Origin: RPQJ01 sp963762315
Lineage (GTDB): Bacteria; Pseudomonadota; Gammaproteobacteria; Steroidobacterales; Steroidobacteraceae
NCBI GenBank assembly: GCA_963762315.1
Contig: CAVXKO010000004.1
Coordinates: 124,001 to 188,000, forward strand
Length of the DNA stretch: 64,000 nucleotides
Direction: 5' to 3'
The position numbers were made by a program, and so were the translations under genes. Position 1 is the first letter of the stretch; the number at the start of each line of letters is the position of its first letter. The notes beneath the pieces are model-generated. The model was not told the DNA's origin, searched no databases, and saw only the letters and a program-made list of their open reading frames with translations. Of the stretch, positions 8,612-16,848 are shown in pieces.

Positions 8612-8655
8612 GGTGGGCCCCCTCGCATGCCTGGCAAATCGGCGATGCTGCAACG

Positions 8656-9582
8656 TTAGTCGGATGGGACGCGCGGCGCCAGCCGATCGCGTTCGCACGT
8701 CTCGGCCACGCGTCTGCGCAGGATTTCGGTAAGACGGCGCACACCAGGGCCCGCGCTGTCGCGATCCGCGTATATCAGGTACAGCGCCACGTAGCGCTCG
8801 GCGCCTTCGACCATGGGCAGTGGTTTCAGCGCGCCAGTGCGCAATTCCTCGCGGATGCTTTCTTCCGCGTACCACGCGAAGCCGAGGCCCATGCAGGCGG
8901 CGCGGATCGACGTCGCCTTGTTGGAAACCGTCCAGCGCTGTTCGTTCAGCCAGCCGCCGGAGCGACTGCGGCGCGCGCCCGAGTCGCGCACCACGAGGTG
9001 GCGATGCTGGCGCAGGTCGTCGAGCGTCAGCGGCCGGCCGAGCGCGTGCAGCGGATGCGACGGCGCCGCTGCGCAAACGAAGCGAACCTGCATCAGCGGG
9101 TCGCCGAGGAAGCCGCCCGGCACGAGGCTGCCGATCACGAAATCCACGCTGCCGTCCGTCAGCGCTTCGTCCGTGCCGCCGAGCACGGTTTCGCTGAGTT
9201 CGATGCGCGTCTCCGGGTGCTCCGCGCCGAACTCCGCGAGGCACTCGAGCATCAGCCACGTCGGGAAGATCGTGTCGACCGCAAGGCGAATCTCCGGCTC
9301 CCAGCCGCGCGAAAGTTCGGTGGCCGCGCGCTCGAGATGCGCCGCGGAATCGAGCAGGGCCTTGCCGCGCCGGTAGAGCACCTGGCCCGCCTCGGTCAGC
9401 ACGGCCTTGCGCCCCCGGATCTCGAACACCTTCAGGCCGAGCAGGTCCTCGAGCTTCTGGATCGTGTACGTGACCGTCGATTGCGTGCGGTGCAGGCGCC
9501 GGGAGGCCTGGGCATAGCCTCCGGCCTCGACCACGGCGGTGAGTGCCGCCCACTGGTCCAGGGTGATCTTGGGTTGGTTCAT
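8656..9582 (-). CDS. LysR family transcriptional regulator (divergent from the azoreductase operon)
   Basis: A 308-residue LysR regulator. N-terminal helix-turn-helix at about 5-65 (DQWAALTAVVEAGGYAQASR, RTQSTVTYTIQKLEDLLGLK), then the co-inducer domain (EIRLAVDTIFPTWLMLECLA, VDFVIGSLVPGGFLGDPLMQ). Length is normal. It faces the azoreductase-DoxX-pirin genes across a 109-bp gap, the standard LysR arrangement, and a good ATC-N9-GAT box lies right at its start. It therefore probably controls the divergent operon in response to quinone or electrophile stress and represses itself (inference from arrangement). Confidence 0.93.
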   Translation of the reverse strand: MNQPKITLDQWAALTAVVEAGGYAQASRRLHRTQSTVTYTIQKLEDLLGLKVFEIRGRKAVLTEAGQVLYRRGKALLDSAAHLERAATELSRGWEPEIRLAVDTIFPTWLMLECLAEFGAEHPETRIELSETVLGGTDEALTDGSVDFVIGSLVPGGFLGDPLMQVRFVCAAAPSHPLHALGRPLTLDDLRQHRHLVVRDSGARRSRSGGWLNEQRWTVSNKATSIRAACMGLGFAWYAEESIREELRTGALKPLPMVEGAERYVALYLIYADRDSAGPGVRRLTEILRRRVAETCERDRLAPRVPSD

Positions 9583-9584
9583 AA

Positions 9585-9599
9585 ATCGACCAAATCGAT
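9585..9599. promoter_or_regulatory. LysR-type box (T-N11-A) in the lysR/azoR intergenic region
   Basis: ATCG-ACCAAAT-CGAT fits the ATC-N9-GAT/T-N11-A LysR consensus and sits immediately before the LysR ATG. A second palindrome, TTCAATTGAA at 9624-9633, lies between it and the azoreductase start. The whole gap is notably AT-rich compared with the surrounding DNA, as expected of a shared divergent promoter. Confidence 0.55.
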
Positions 9600-9691
9600 A
9601 GATAGAATCGAAAATACCGTCTTTTCAATTGAATTGGTAGATGGAAAATGCAGTCCCACGAACACCCCCATCCCATTCAGGCGGAAGACCC

Positions 9692-10303
9692 ATGAAAACC
9701 TACTTGCAGTTGAACACCAGCCTCTTCGGCGAGGACGCCCAGTCGTCCCGCCTCGCCGGCCAGTTCGTGGCCGCCCTGGCCGAGTCCGAAGGTGCAACGG
9801 GTCACCCGAACGTGATCGTGCGTGATCTCGGCTTGAACCCCGTCGCGCACCTGACGGCCGAGCGCTTCAAGGCGTTCAGCACGCCGGCCGATCAGCGGAC
9901 TCCCGAACAGCAGCGCATCGCCGCCGAGTCGGACGCGCTGATCGACGAGCTGCGCGCAGCCGAGATCCTCGTCATCGGCCTGCCGATGTACAACTTCGGC
10001 GTGCCCTCGACGCTGAAGGCGTATTTCGATCACGTGGCGCGCGCCGGCGTGACGTTCCGTTACTCCGAGTCGGGCCCGGTCGGGCTGATGACCGGCAAGA
10101 AGGCATACGTCGTCGCCACGCGAGGCGGGCAGCATGCCGGCACGCCGCGCGACATGCAGAGCGCCTTCGTCCGGCAGTTCCTCGGCTTCATCGGCATCGA
10201 GGACGTCGAGTTCGTCTTCGTCGAAGGCCTCGCCCTCGGCGCCGAGAGCCGCGCAGCCGCATTGCGCGCGGCCGGCGAGCGCATCGAACAGCTGGCCGCC
10301 TGA
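9692..10303 (+). CDS. azoR: FMN-dependent NADH-azoreductase
   Basis: A 203-residue flavodoxin-fold reductase. Start at ATG 9692; the open frame upstream runs through the regulatory gap and is not coding. Markers: N-terminal LQLNTSLFGEDAQSSRLAGQ (FMN phosphate loop), LVIGLPMYNFGVPSTLKAYF at about 92-111, which is the AzoR/AcpD signature (P-M-Y-N-F-x-x-P), and VVATRGGQHAGTPRDMQ, another hallmark. The family reduces quinones and azo compounds with NADH and protects against thiol-reactive electrophiles. It is first in a same-strand run with DoxX and pirin genes (gaps 39 and 28 bp), divergent from a LysR regulator. Confidence 0.95.
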   Translation: MKTYLQLNTSLFGEDAQSSRLAGQFVAALAESEGATGHPNVIVRDLGLNPVAHLTAERFKAFSTPADQRTPEQQRIAAESDALIDELRAAEILVIGLPMYNFGVPSTLKAYFDHVARAGVTFRYSESGPVGLMTGKKAYVVATRGGQHAGTPRDMQSAFVRQFLGFIGIEDVEFVFVEGLALGAESRAAALRAAGERIEQLAA

Positions 10304-10342
10304 ACCGGCCTCCCTCATCATCACGTTCCCCGGAGACAAATC

Positions 10343-10759
10343 ATGAACACCTTTGAAAAGAGCTCGGACCTCGTCGGCCGCATCCTGATCGCGGCGCTGT
10401 TCCTCATCGCCGGCCTCGGCAAGATCGGCGGTTACGCCGGAACGCAGGCCTACATGCAGTCGATGGGCGTCCCCGGCGCGCTGCTGCCGCTCGTCATCGC
10501 GCTCGAAGTGCTCGGCGCGATCGCGATCATCGTCGGCTACCGCACGCGTCTCGTGGCCGTCGCGCTGGCCGTGTTCTCGCTCGTCTCGGGCCTCATCTTC
10601 CACAGCAGCGCCGACCAGATGCAGCAGATCCTGTTGATGAAGAACATCGCGATCGCGGGCGGCTTCCTGTTCCTCGTCGCGCGCGGCGCGGGCGACTGGT
10701 CGCTCGATGCACGCACCGCGGCGCGGACGGCGCCGGGCGAACTGCTGCGCCGGTCCTGA
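10343..10759 (+). CDS. DoxX family membrane protein
   Basis: A 138-residue integral membrane protein with four hydrophobic segments. The N-terminal LVGRILIAALFLIAGLGKIG is the DoxX family signature (R-x-x-x-x-x-F-x-x-x-G-x-x-K), followed by YMQSMGVPGALLPLVIALEV and GYRTRLVAVALAVFSLVSGL. DoxX-family proteins are found near oxidative/thiol stress and quinone-linked genes. It lies 39 bp after azoR and 28 bp before the pirin gene, with an SD-like GGAG before the ATG, consistent with one operon. Function in detail unknown. Confidence 0.92.
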   Translation: MNTFEKSSDLVGRILIAALFLIAGLGKIGGYAGTQAYMQSMGVPGALLPLVIALEVLGAIAIIVGYRTRLVAVALAVFSLVSGLIFHSSADQMQQILLMKNIAIAGGFLFLVARGAGDWSLDARTAARTAPGELLRRS

Positions 10760-10787
10760 ACACCTCATTCGACTCCCGGAGACCAGG

Positions 10788-11648
10788 ATGACCAGTCGCA
10801 AACTCCAGGCGGTGATCGCGTCCGTGGCGGCGTCCGACGGCGCCGGCGTCAAGCTGCGCCGCAGCCTCGGCAGCCACCAGAACCAGCGCTTCGATCCGTT
10901 CCTGATGCTCGACGAGTTCTTCTCGGACGATCCGAACGACTACATCGCGGGATTTCCGGCGCATCCGCACCGCGGGTTCGAGACCGTCACCTACATGCTC
11001 GACGGCCGCATGCGCCACGAGGACAGCTTCGGCAACCGCGGCGACCTCGGTCCCGGCGACGTGCAGTGGATGACGGCCGCGCGCGGCATCATTCACTCCG
11101 AGATGCCGCAACAGACCGAAGGGCGCATGCGCGGCTTCCAGCTGTGGATCAACCTGCCGTCGCGCGAGAAGATGAAGCCCGCGGCGTACCGCGACATTCC
11201 GTCGGGGCAGATCCCGACGGTGGCGCTCCCGGGCGGCGGCGAAATCCGCGTGATCGCCGGCGAGTTCGAGCAGGGCGGCACGAAGGTGGCCGGCCCGATC
11301 GGCGGCCTGTCGACGCAGCCGCAGTACTTCGACCTGCGCCTGCCGGCGGGTGCCACGGCTCGCGTGCCGACGCCCCTGGCGCACAACACATTCCTCTATG
11401 TTTACGAAGGCGATGCGGCCGTAGGCGATGACGCCAAGGCATTGCCGTTCCGCAGCGCGGGGCTGCTCACGCCGGGAGGGTACGTCGACGTGAAGGCGGG
11501 CGAGCGGGGCGCGAAACTGCTGCTCCTCTCGGGCAAGCCGATCGGCGAGCCGGTCGTGCAGTACGGCCCGTTCGTCATGAACACGCGCGAGGAGATCGAG
11601 CAGGCAGTCGTCGACTACCAGCGCGGACGGCTCGCCGTTCCCGCCTGA
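10788..11648 (+). CDS. Pirin family protein
   Basis: A 286-residue bicupin. Start at ATG 10788, preceded by GGAGACC. The metal-binding N-cupin is intact: FPAHPHRGFETVTYMLDG carries the HPH pair and WMTAARGIIHSEMP the His/Glu pair, the four ligands known from pirins. The C-terminal cupin (about 190-280) follows with GEPVVQYGPFVMNTREEIEQ, typical of the family. Several bacterial pirins have quercetinase (quercetin 2,3-dioxygenase) activity or modulate metabolic enzymes. With azoR and DoxX upstream it completes a redox/electrophile-response cluster. Confidence 0.95.
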   Translation: MTSRKLQAVIASVAASDGAGVKLRRSLGSHQNQRFDPFLMLDEFFSDDPNDYIAGFPAHPHRGFETVTYMLDGRMRHEDSFGNRGDLGPGDVQWMTAARGIIHSEMPQQTEGRMRGFQLWINLPSREKMKPAAYRDIPSGQIPTVALPGGGEIRVIAGEFEQGGTKVAGPIGGLSTQPQYFDLRLPAGATARVPTPLAHNTFLYVYEGDAAVGDDAKALPFRSAGLLTPGGYVDVKAGERGAKLLLLSGKPIGEPVVQYGPFVMNTREEIEQAVVDYQRGRLAVPA

Positions 11649-11673
11649 CGCATCGGGACCGGGGGCCCGTCAG
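11645..11673. terminator. Hairpin between convergent pirin and P-ATPase genes
   Basis: CTGACG at 11645-11650 and CGTCAG at 11668-11673 are perfect complements; between them are C/G-rich bases that can extend pairing (CGGG with CCCG). The arms contain the stop codons of both convergent genes. There is no T-tract, so strength as an intrinsic terminator is uncertain. Confidence 0.35.
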
Positions 11674-14600
11674 CTCCCGTGGCGCCGATAGAAGCTCGCT
11701 TTCAGCACTTCGGTGCTGCCCACGTACAGCGCCGCGATCGCGGCGAGGGAGAGCAGGACCCCGGCCGGCAGCGGCGTGAACCCGAGCAGGGACGTGTAGG
11801 GCAGGTACGGGATCGCGAACGTCAGCACCATCACGCCGATCGAACTCCAGAGCAGGACGTTCCCCGGCCGGCTCTGCCAGAACGGGCGGCGCGTCCGAAC
11901 GACCAGCGCGATGACGAGTTCCGTGAGCAGGGACTCGACGAACCAACCCGTGCGGAACAGTTCGGGCGTCGCTGCAAACACGAACAGCAGCAGTCCGAAC
12001 GTCAGGAAGTCGAACAGCGAGCTCAGCAAACCGAACTCGACCATGAAGCGGCCGAGGAAGCGCATGTTCCAGCGTCGCGGCTGGCCGACGAGTTCCGGGT
12101 CCACGCTGTCGCCGGCGAGTCCGACCGCGGGCACGTCCGAGAGGAAGTTGTTGAGCAGGATCTGGCCGGCGAGCAGCGGCAGGAACGGCAGGAACAGCGA
12201 CACCGCCGCCATGCTGATCATGTTGCCGAGGTTGGCGCTGGTCGTCGTGAGGATGTACTTGAGCGTGTTGGCGAACGTGCGCCGGCCCTCTTCGATGCCG
12301 CGCCGGATCACGTCGAGGTCGCGTTCGAGCAATACGAAATCGGCGGCCTCCCGCGCGACATCGACTGCGCTTTCGACGCTGAGGCTCGTGTCGGCCGCAT
12401 GCATGGCGGGAGCATCATTGATCCCGTCGCCGAGGAAGCCGACGACGTGGCCGGTCTTCTTGAGCGCCAGGATGATGCGTTCCTTCTGGTTCGGGTCGAC
12501 CTCGACGAACAGGTCGGTGTTCTCCGCCGCGTGCCACAGCGCGTCGTCGTGCAACTCGTCGAGCTGCACGCCCGTCAGCACCCGGTCCGCGCGCAGTCCG
12601 ACGCTCGCCGCCACGTAACGGGCCACGGCCCCGGAGTCACCCGTGATGAGCTTGACGGATACGCCCAGCCTGCCGAGATCGACGAGCGTGGCATTCACGC
12701 CTTCCTTCGGCCGGTCGAGGAACGTGAGGAAGCCTTCGAACGACAACTCGCGTTCGTCGTCGCGCCCATAGCGCGGCTGCTGCGGCATTTCGCGCGACGC
12801 CACGGCCAGCACGCGGATGCCGCGCTCCGTCCAGGCCGCAGCCTGCTTGCGCAGGCGTGCGCGCGCCGCGTCGTCGATGACCGTGCCGTCGTGCTGGCGG
12901 CTGCAGACGGCCAGGACCTGCTCCACGGCGCCCTTGGTAAGCATGCGCACGACCGTGCCGGTTCGCACGACGACGCTGAGGCGCTTGCGCACGAAGTCGT
13001 AGGGAATCTCCCCGATCTTGATCGCGTCGCCCGGGGCCGGCTTCCCCGCGTTCTGTATCGCCTCGTCCAGTGGATTGACGAGCCCGGTCTGCAGCGTTGC
13101 ATTGGTGACTGCGATGGCCATCACCCGATCCGAGGGCTGGCCCGCGGCGTCCCAAGCGCCTTCCAGCTGCACCGAGCCTTCCGTCAGCGTGCCGGTCTTG
13201 TCGGTGCAGAGCACGTCCATGCTGCCGAGGTTCTCAATCGCGTTGAGGTGGCGAACGAGCACGCCGTGGGATGCCATGTTGCGGGCGCCGCGGGCGAGGT
13301 TGACGCTGAGGATGGCCGGCAGCAGCTCCGGACTCAGGCCCACGGCCAGCGCGATCGCGAACAGCAGCGTCTCGACCAGCGGACGGCCCAGCAGCAGGTT
13401 CACCGCCAGCACCACCATCATCATCACCGTCATGGCGGTCGTGAGCAGGTAGCCGAAGCGCCGGATGCCGCGATCGAATTCCGTCTCCGGCGGACGCAGC
13501 GTCAGGCGATGCGCGATGGCCCCGAATTCCGTCGCCTCGCCCGTGGCGACGACGAGGCAGCGTGCGCTGCCACTGCGCACGTTGGTGCCGAGGTGCAGAC
13601 AATTGGATCGCTTCGCCAGGGGCGCGGCCGCCGCCACGGGTCCTGGTGCCTTCTGCACCGGGAAGCTCTCGCCGGTGAGAACGGCCTCGTTGACGAAGCA
13701 GTCCGCGGCCTCGATCACCAGGCAGTCGGCCGGCACGACGCTGCCCGCCGAGAGCAGGATCACGTCACCCGGCACGATTTCCTGGATTGGCACCGGGCAC
13801 GGTGCTCCGTCCCGCAGGGCTGACGTGTGCACCTGGACCTTGGCACGCAGCTCCGCCGCCGCGGACTGCGCGTGGTACTCGCGCGAGTAACCGATGCTGA
13901 CGCTCGCGACGACGATTGCGATCACGATGACGGCATCGGTCCACTCGCCCGTCGCCATGGATGCTACCGCCGCGAATACCAGCAGCAGCAGCAGCGGACT
14001 CTTCAGCTGGTTCCAGAGCACACCCAATCGCGTGAAGCCCTCGAACTCGCCGACCACGTTGTGGCCGTACCGCTCGAGTCGCGCCTCGGCCTCCAGGGCG
14101 GTCAGGCCGTCGCGCGTCGCGCCGAGGCTGTCCGCGACGTCGCCGGCATCGTGAGACCAGTACGCCTCGATGCCGACGCCTCCGGCATGGCTGGTATCAC
14201 CGCGAGTCAGCGCGCGGGATATCGCCAGGCCCGGCAGCATCGGCAGCCAGAAACTGAGGCCGCGGAATAGCAACGTGGCAGACAGTCCCGCGGCCACCGG
14301 CACTCCTGCGATGGACAGCGCGCCGACGGAAGCGGCTTCGAAAGTGCCGAGGCCGCCGGGCAGTATCCCGATGCTGCGCATCACGGAGGCGATCATGAAG
14401 CTGGCGAATACGGCCGCGGCACTCGCGTCGACGCCGAGCGACTTGATCAGTACCCACAGCGTCGCCGCGTCGAGCAGCGCGATGACCATCTGCAAGACCG
14501 TGGCCTTTGCGATCAGGACCGGGTCGTGCGCGAGGCGCGAGCTGCCTTCCTGGAGCACGCCGATGACCCTGCCGATTCCGGGAAGCTTGCGCAGGCCGCC

Positions 14601-15158
14601 GGCGAGGCGTCCGGGTGTACGGCCCGTGAGTGACAGCACGGCCGTCGTGAGGGCTGCGCCGTAACCCAGGAACAGCACGGCGACGGTGACGATCAGCGGG
14701 GTCGCGTGGCCTTCCCAGGTCAGCAGGGCCAGGGCGATGGCGAGATCGATGACGTACGCAATGTAGAACGCCGCTGCGTCCACGGCGACCGACGACAGGG
14801 CGGTGGTTCGTTGCACCCCGGCGTGCTCGAGCGCGCGCAGGACGAGTGCGGCGCCGCTGACGCCCATGGACGGCACCGCCTGGTCCACGAACAGCTTGGC
14901 CAGGCTGAGCCGGCAGGAAAACAGGAACGGCACCGAAGTGCCGGCGCGGTGGAGCACGGAGCGCCACACGCCGGCCTGCGCGAGATAGGTGGCTGCCTGG
15001 AACACGATGGCGAGCAGCAACCAGGCCGGGCGTGCCTGGTCGAGCAGACCGACGAACGCCTTTTCTTCGGCCACGTGCATCGCGACGAACACGACAGCGG
15101 CGACCGCCGCTGCGCCGAGCAGCCACGGCAGCCAGCCAGCAGCGCGTCGTGTGGGCAT
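11670..15158 (-). CDS. Fusion protein: N-terminal YbhN/LPG-synthase-type flippase-like domain + Mg2+-type (P3B) P-type ATPase
   Basis: A 1162-residue protein; ATG at 15158 preferred to an in-frame TTG at 15167. Residues 1-315 contain about eight membrane helices and resemble the lysylphosphatidylglycerol-synthase TM (YbhN/UPF0104) family: VDQAVPSMGVSGAALVLRAL and the family motif ILPGGLGTFEAASVGALSIA (near residue 265). From about 335 it is a complete P-type ATPase: cation-ATPase N domain (TALEAEARLERYGHNVVGEF), actuator TGES (near 492), PEL in GLSPELLPAILSVNLARGAR as in MgtA-type pumps (near 606), phosphorylation site DKTGTLT (Asp near 652), hinge GDGINDAPA (near 909) and a six-helix C-terminal domain with NNFLSDVPAVGLAGDSVDPE. 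MgtA alone is about 900 aa, so the extra N-domain accounts for the length. The frame is unbroken. Role: Mg2+ import (or lipid transport) at the inner membrane; coupling of the two domains is unknown. Confidence 0.9.
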   Translation of the reverse strand: MPTRRAAGWLPWLLGAAAVAAVVFVAMHVAEEKAFVGLLDQARPAWLLLAIVFQAATYLAQAGVWRSVLHRAGTSVPFLFSCRLSLAKLFVDQAVPSMGVSGAALVLRALEHAGVQRTTALSSVAVDAAAFYIAYVIDLAIALALLTWEGHATPLIVTVAVLFLGYGAALTTAVLSLTGRTPGRLAGGLRKLPGIGRVIGVLQEGSSRLAHDPVLIAKATVLQMVIALLDAATLWVLIKSLGVDASAAAVFASFMIASVMRSIGILPGGLGTFEAASVGALSIAGVPVAAGLSATLLFRGLSFWLPMLPGLAISRALTRGDTSHAGGVGIEAYWSHDAGDVADSLGATRDGLTALEAEARLERYGHNVVGEFEGFTRLGVLWNQLKSPLLLLLVFAAVASMATGEWTDAVIVIAIVVASVSIGYSREYHAQSAAAELRAKVQVHTSALRDGAPCPVPIQEIVPGDVILLSAGSVVPADCLVIEAADCFVNEAVLTGESFPVQKAPGPVAAAAPLAKRSNCLHLGTNVRSGSARCLVVATGEATEFGAIAHRLTLRPPETEFDRGIRRFGYLLTTAMTVMMMVVLAVNLLLGRPLVETLLFAIALAVGLSPELLPAILSVNLARGARNMASHGVLVRHLNAIENLGSMDVLCTDKTGTLTEGSVQLEGAWDAAGQPSDRVMAIAVTNATLQTGLVNPLDEAIQNAGKPAPGDAIKIGEIPYDFVRKRLSVVVRTGTVVRMLTKGAVEQVLAVCSRQHDGTVIDDAARARLRKQAAAWTERGIRVLAVASREMPQQPRYGRDDERELSFEGFLTFLDRPKEGVNATLVDLGRLGVSVKLITGDSGAVARYVAASVGLRADRVLTGVQLDELHDDALWHAAENTDLFVEVDPNQKERIILALKKTGHVVGFLGDGINDAPAMHAADTSLSVESAVDVAREAADFVLLERDLDVIRRGIEEGRRTFANTLKYILTTTSANLGNMISMAAVSLFLPFLPLLAGQILLNNFLSDVPAVGLAGDSVDPELVGQPRRWNMRFLGRFMVEFGLLSSLFDFLTFGLLLFVFAATPELFRTGWFVESLLTELVIALVVRTRRPFWQSRPGNVLLWSSIGVMVLTFAIPYLPYTSLLGFTPLPAGVLLSLAAIAALYVGSTEVLKASFYRRHGS

Positions 15159-15313
15159 GGTGACCAAGCGCGTCCGGGCATCGGAAAGGCCGGCCCGATG
15201 CCCGTAGTCTGCGCCCGGCGGGCTGTCACGGCATAGCGGCTATCCCGCATCGCGCGCCGCAGGCGCTTCGGTAAGCTCTGCGCAGAGCCGCCACCAGCAC
15301 GGAGGCGATCGTT

Positions 15314-15595
15314 GTGAGTCACAAGCACGAAAACCTGCTGCGGACGGTGTTTCACGACCCGATCAGCGGCAACATCCACTGGCGCGAGATCGAGTCGCTG
15401 CTCGGTCACCTTGGCGCCGACGTCGAACCCCTGTCGGGCGCGCGCATTCGCGTGAAGCTGAACGGCGTGGAAGGCATCCTGCACCGGCCGCACCACGGCA
15501 ACACGCTCGACAAGAGCTCCGTCCGGCACCTGCGCGAGTACCTCGCCCACGCCCGCTGCACGCCATCGCAAGTCGAAGAGCGCGCGAAGCAGTAG
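15314..15595 (+). CDS. HicA-like toxin family protein (solitary)
   Basis: A 93-residue protein with GTG start at 15314, supported by GGAGG at 15301-15305 with eight bases of spacing. The sequence FHDPISGNIHWREIESLLGH, then GARIRVKLNGVEGILHRPHH, matches the short HicA/YcfA double-stranded-RNA-binding-like fold as found in type II toxin-antitoxin annotations (family pattern: NIxWrdIesLL...G.R..v.lng....fHRPH). In classical HicA the catalytic His lies in a GSH motif; here that position reads S-G-A-R, so RNase activity is doubtful. No HicB antitoxin gene is adjacent on either side. It converges on the PPOX-fold gene with only four bases between stops. Confidence 0.75.
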   Translation: MSHKHENLLRTVFHDPISGNIHWREIESLLGHLGADVEPLSGARIRVKLNGVEGILHRPHHGNTLDKSSVRHLREYLAHARCTPSQVEERAKQ

Positions 15596-15599
15596 TGTC

Positions 15600-16067
15600 C
15601 TACGCCAGCTTGCGGATGTCGGCCGGCGAGACTTCCATCGCGCGGCCGAAGCCTGCGACGTAGAGCCCGTGCTGGAAATCCAGCCGGTAGAGCGTGAAGT
15701 CACCCAGCCTGAACGTAATGCGGCTGTCGGGGAATTTGCCGAGGTACAGTTCGCGGCCGCCTTCCCAGGCATCGCTGTTGCGCTCGAAGGGCTTCACTAC
15801 GCATTCGAACGTGACGCGCCGGATCTGCAGCGGATCCTTCTCCGGGGCATCCTGCTCATGCAGCAGGACTCCCACGCGAACGCCATCGGCCAGTCCCTGG
15901 GAATGTTTCGACATGCGCGAGGCGTGGATCAGCACGCCGTCGCGCTCCGGCAGCGCGACGAAGGGCAGGAGGCCCGCGTACGGCACGCCCTCGGCGATCA
16001 CGGCGAGCGACAAGACCCGTTGCTGGTCGAGCAACGCCTGGAGATCCCGGATCGTGGACTTCAGCAT
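15600..16067 (-). CDS. Pyridoxamine 5'-phosphate oxidase-fold (HugZ-like) protein
   Basis: A 155-residue split-barrel flavin/heme-binding fold protein. Key segments: LLDQQRVLSLAVIAEGVPYA, PFVALPERDGVLIHASRMSKHSQ and RVGVLLHEQD, which follow the PPOX/HugZ pattern (first strand pair, then the LHxSxxAxHxxNL-like turn). The C-terminal half (GRELYLGKFPDSRITFRLGD, FQHGLYVAGFGRAMEV) is also typical. No signal peptide. Probable FMN- or heme-dependent oxidoreductase; substrate unknown. It is transcribed towards HicA and divergently from the lipoprotein gene at 16135, with 67 bp between starts. Confidence 0.8.
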   Translation of the reverse strand: MLKSTIRDLQALLDQQRVLSLAVIAEGVPYAGLLPFVALPERDGVLIHASRMSKHSQGLADGVRVGVLLHEQDAPEKDPLQIRRVTFECVVKPFERNSDAWEGGRELYLGKFPDSRITFRLGDFTLYRLDFQHGLYVAGFGRAMEVSPADIRKLA

Positions 16068-16134
16068 GCCTGAATTGTAGCGAAATGCGGCAGTACGTAT
16101 TGCGCAGCTCCGGCACCGGGTTTACCAATGGGCC

Positions 16135-16836
16135 ATGCGTGCATCCCTGCGCAGGCGCCTGCTACGGTTGCTCGTGCCGCTCCTCGGCGCGGCGCTCTCT
16201 GGTTGCTTCAACAGCGCCGTATTTCTCAATCGCGGTTACCTGCCCGACGACCTCGTCCAGGAAGAGAACCTGATCGGCCGCTGGGGCCGGGAGGCGACGG
16301 TCGAGGAACTCGCTGCGGGCGAGGTGGCCGAGCTCACGCCTTCGCTCGAGATCGAGCGGCCGGATTCCACCGATGTATGCTACCGCGTGACGTTCCTTCC
16401 GCAGTTCGTGAAGGACTGGGAAATGATGGTCCCGGACACGCCGGCCAAGGTGTGCGTGTTCAAGGCGAGCGGGCAGACCTTCTTCGACATCACGCGCTGG
16501 CCCGAAGGCGTCGACTACGAGCACTTGACGATCAGTTGGCACTGGTTCGCAGCGGTCGACATCTCGAGCGACGAACTGCGGCTGAAGTTCCTGCACCCCG
16601 TGCTGGTGGGCGAGTATCTCACGGAGCATCCGCTCGACCTCGCGCATGTCCCCATCCGGACGGCTGACAGCGGCGAGTTCCTCATCACGGCATCCACGGA
16701 GGAGATCCAGCTGTTCCTGCTGCTGCACGTGGGGCTCGGCGACCTGATGGACAAGGAGTACAAGCTCTCCAGGCTGCGCCCGGAGGACGAGGAAAAAGAA
16801 GGCGACGAGGCCGCGGCACCCGAGCCAAAACCGTAG
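16135..16836 (+). CDS. Hypothetical lipoprotein (233 aa)
   Basis: A 233-residue exported lipoprotein: basic start, hydrophobic run and lipobox ALSGC (Cys24). The mature part has mixed alpha/beta character with many aromatic residues (WPEGVDYEHLTISWHWFAAV, ELRLKFLHPVLVGEYLTEHP) and ends in an acidic, low-complexity tail (EDEEKEGDEAAAPEPKP). I do not recognise a family. The pattern of a lipid-anchored beta-rich domain resembles many small outer-membrane proteins of unknown role. It converges on the esterase gene, whose stop is 12 bp downstream. Confidence 0.75.
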   Translation: MRASLRRRLLRLLVPLLGAALSGCFNSAVFLNRGYLPDDLVQEENLIGRWGREATVEELAAGEVAELTPSLEIERPDSTDVCYRVTFLPQFVKDWEMMVPDTPAKVCVFKASGQTFFDITRWPEGVDYEHLTISWHWFAAVDISSDELRLKFLHPVLVGEYLTEHPLDLAHVPIRTADSGEFLITASTEEIQLFLLLHVGLGDLMDKEYKLSRLRPEDEEKEGDEAAAPEPKP

Positions 16837-16848
16837 GGCTTCGCTGCC

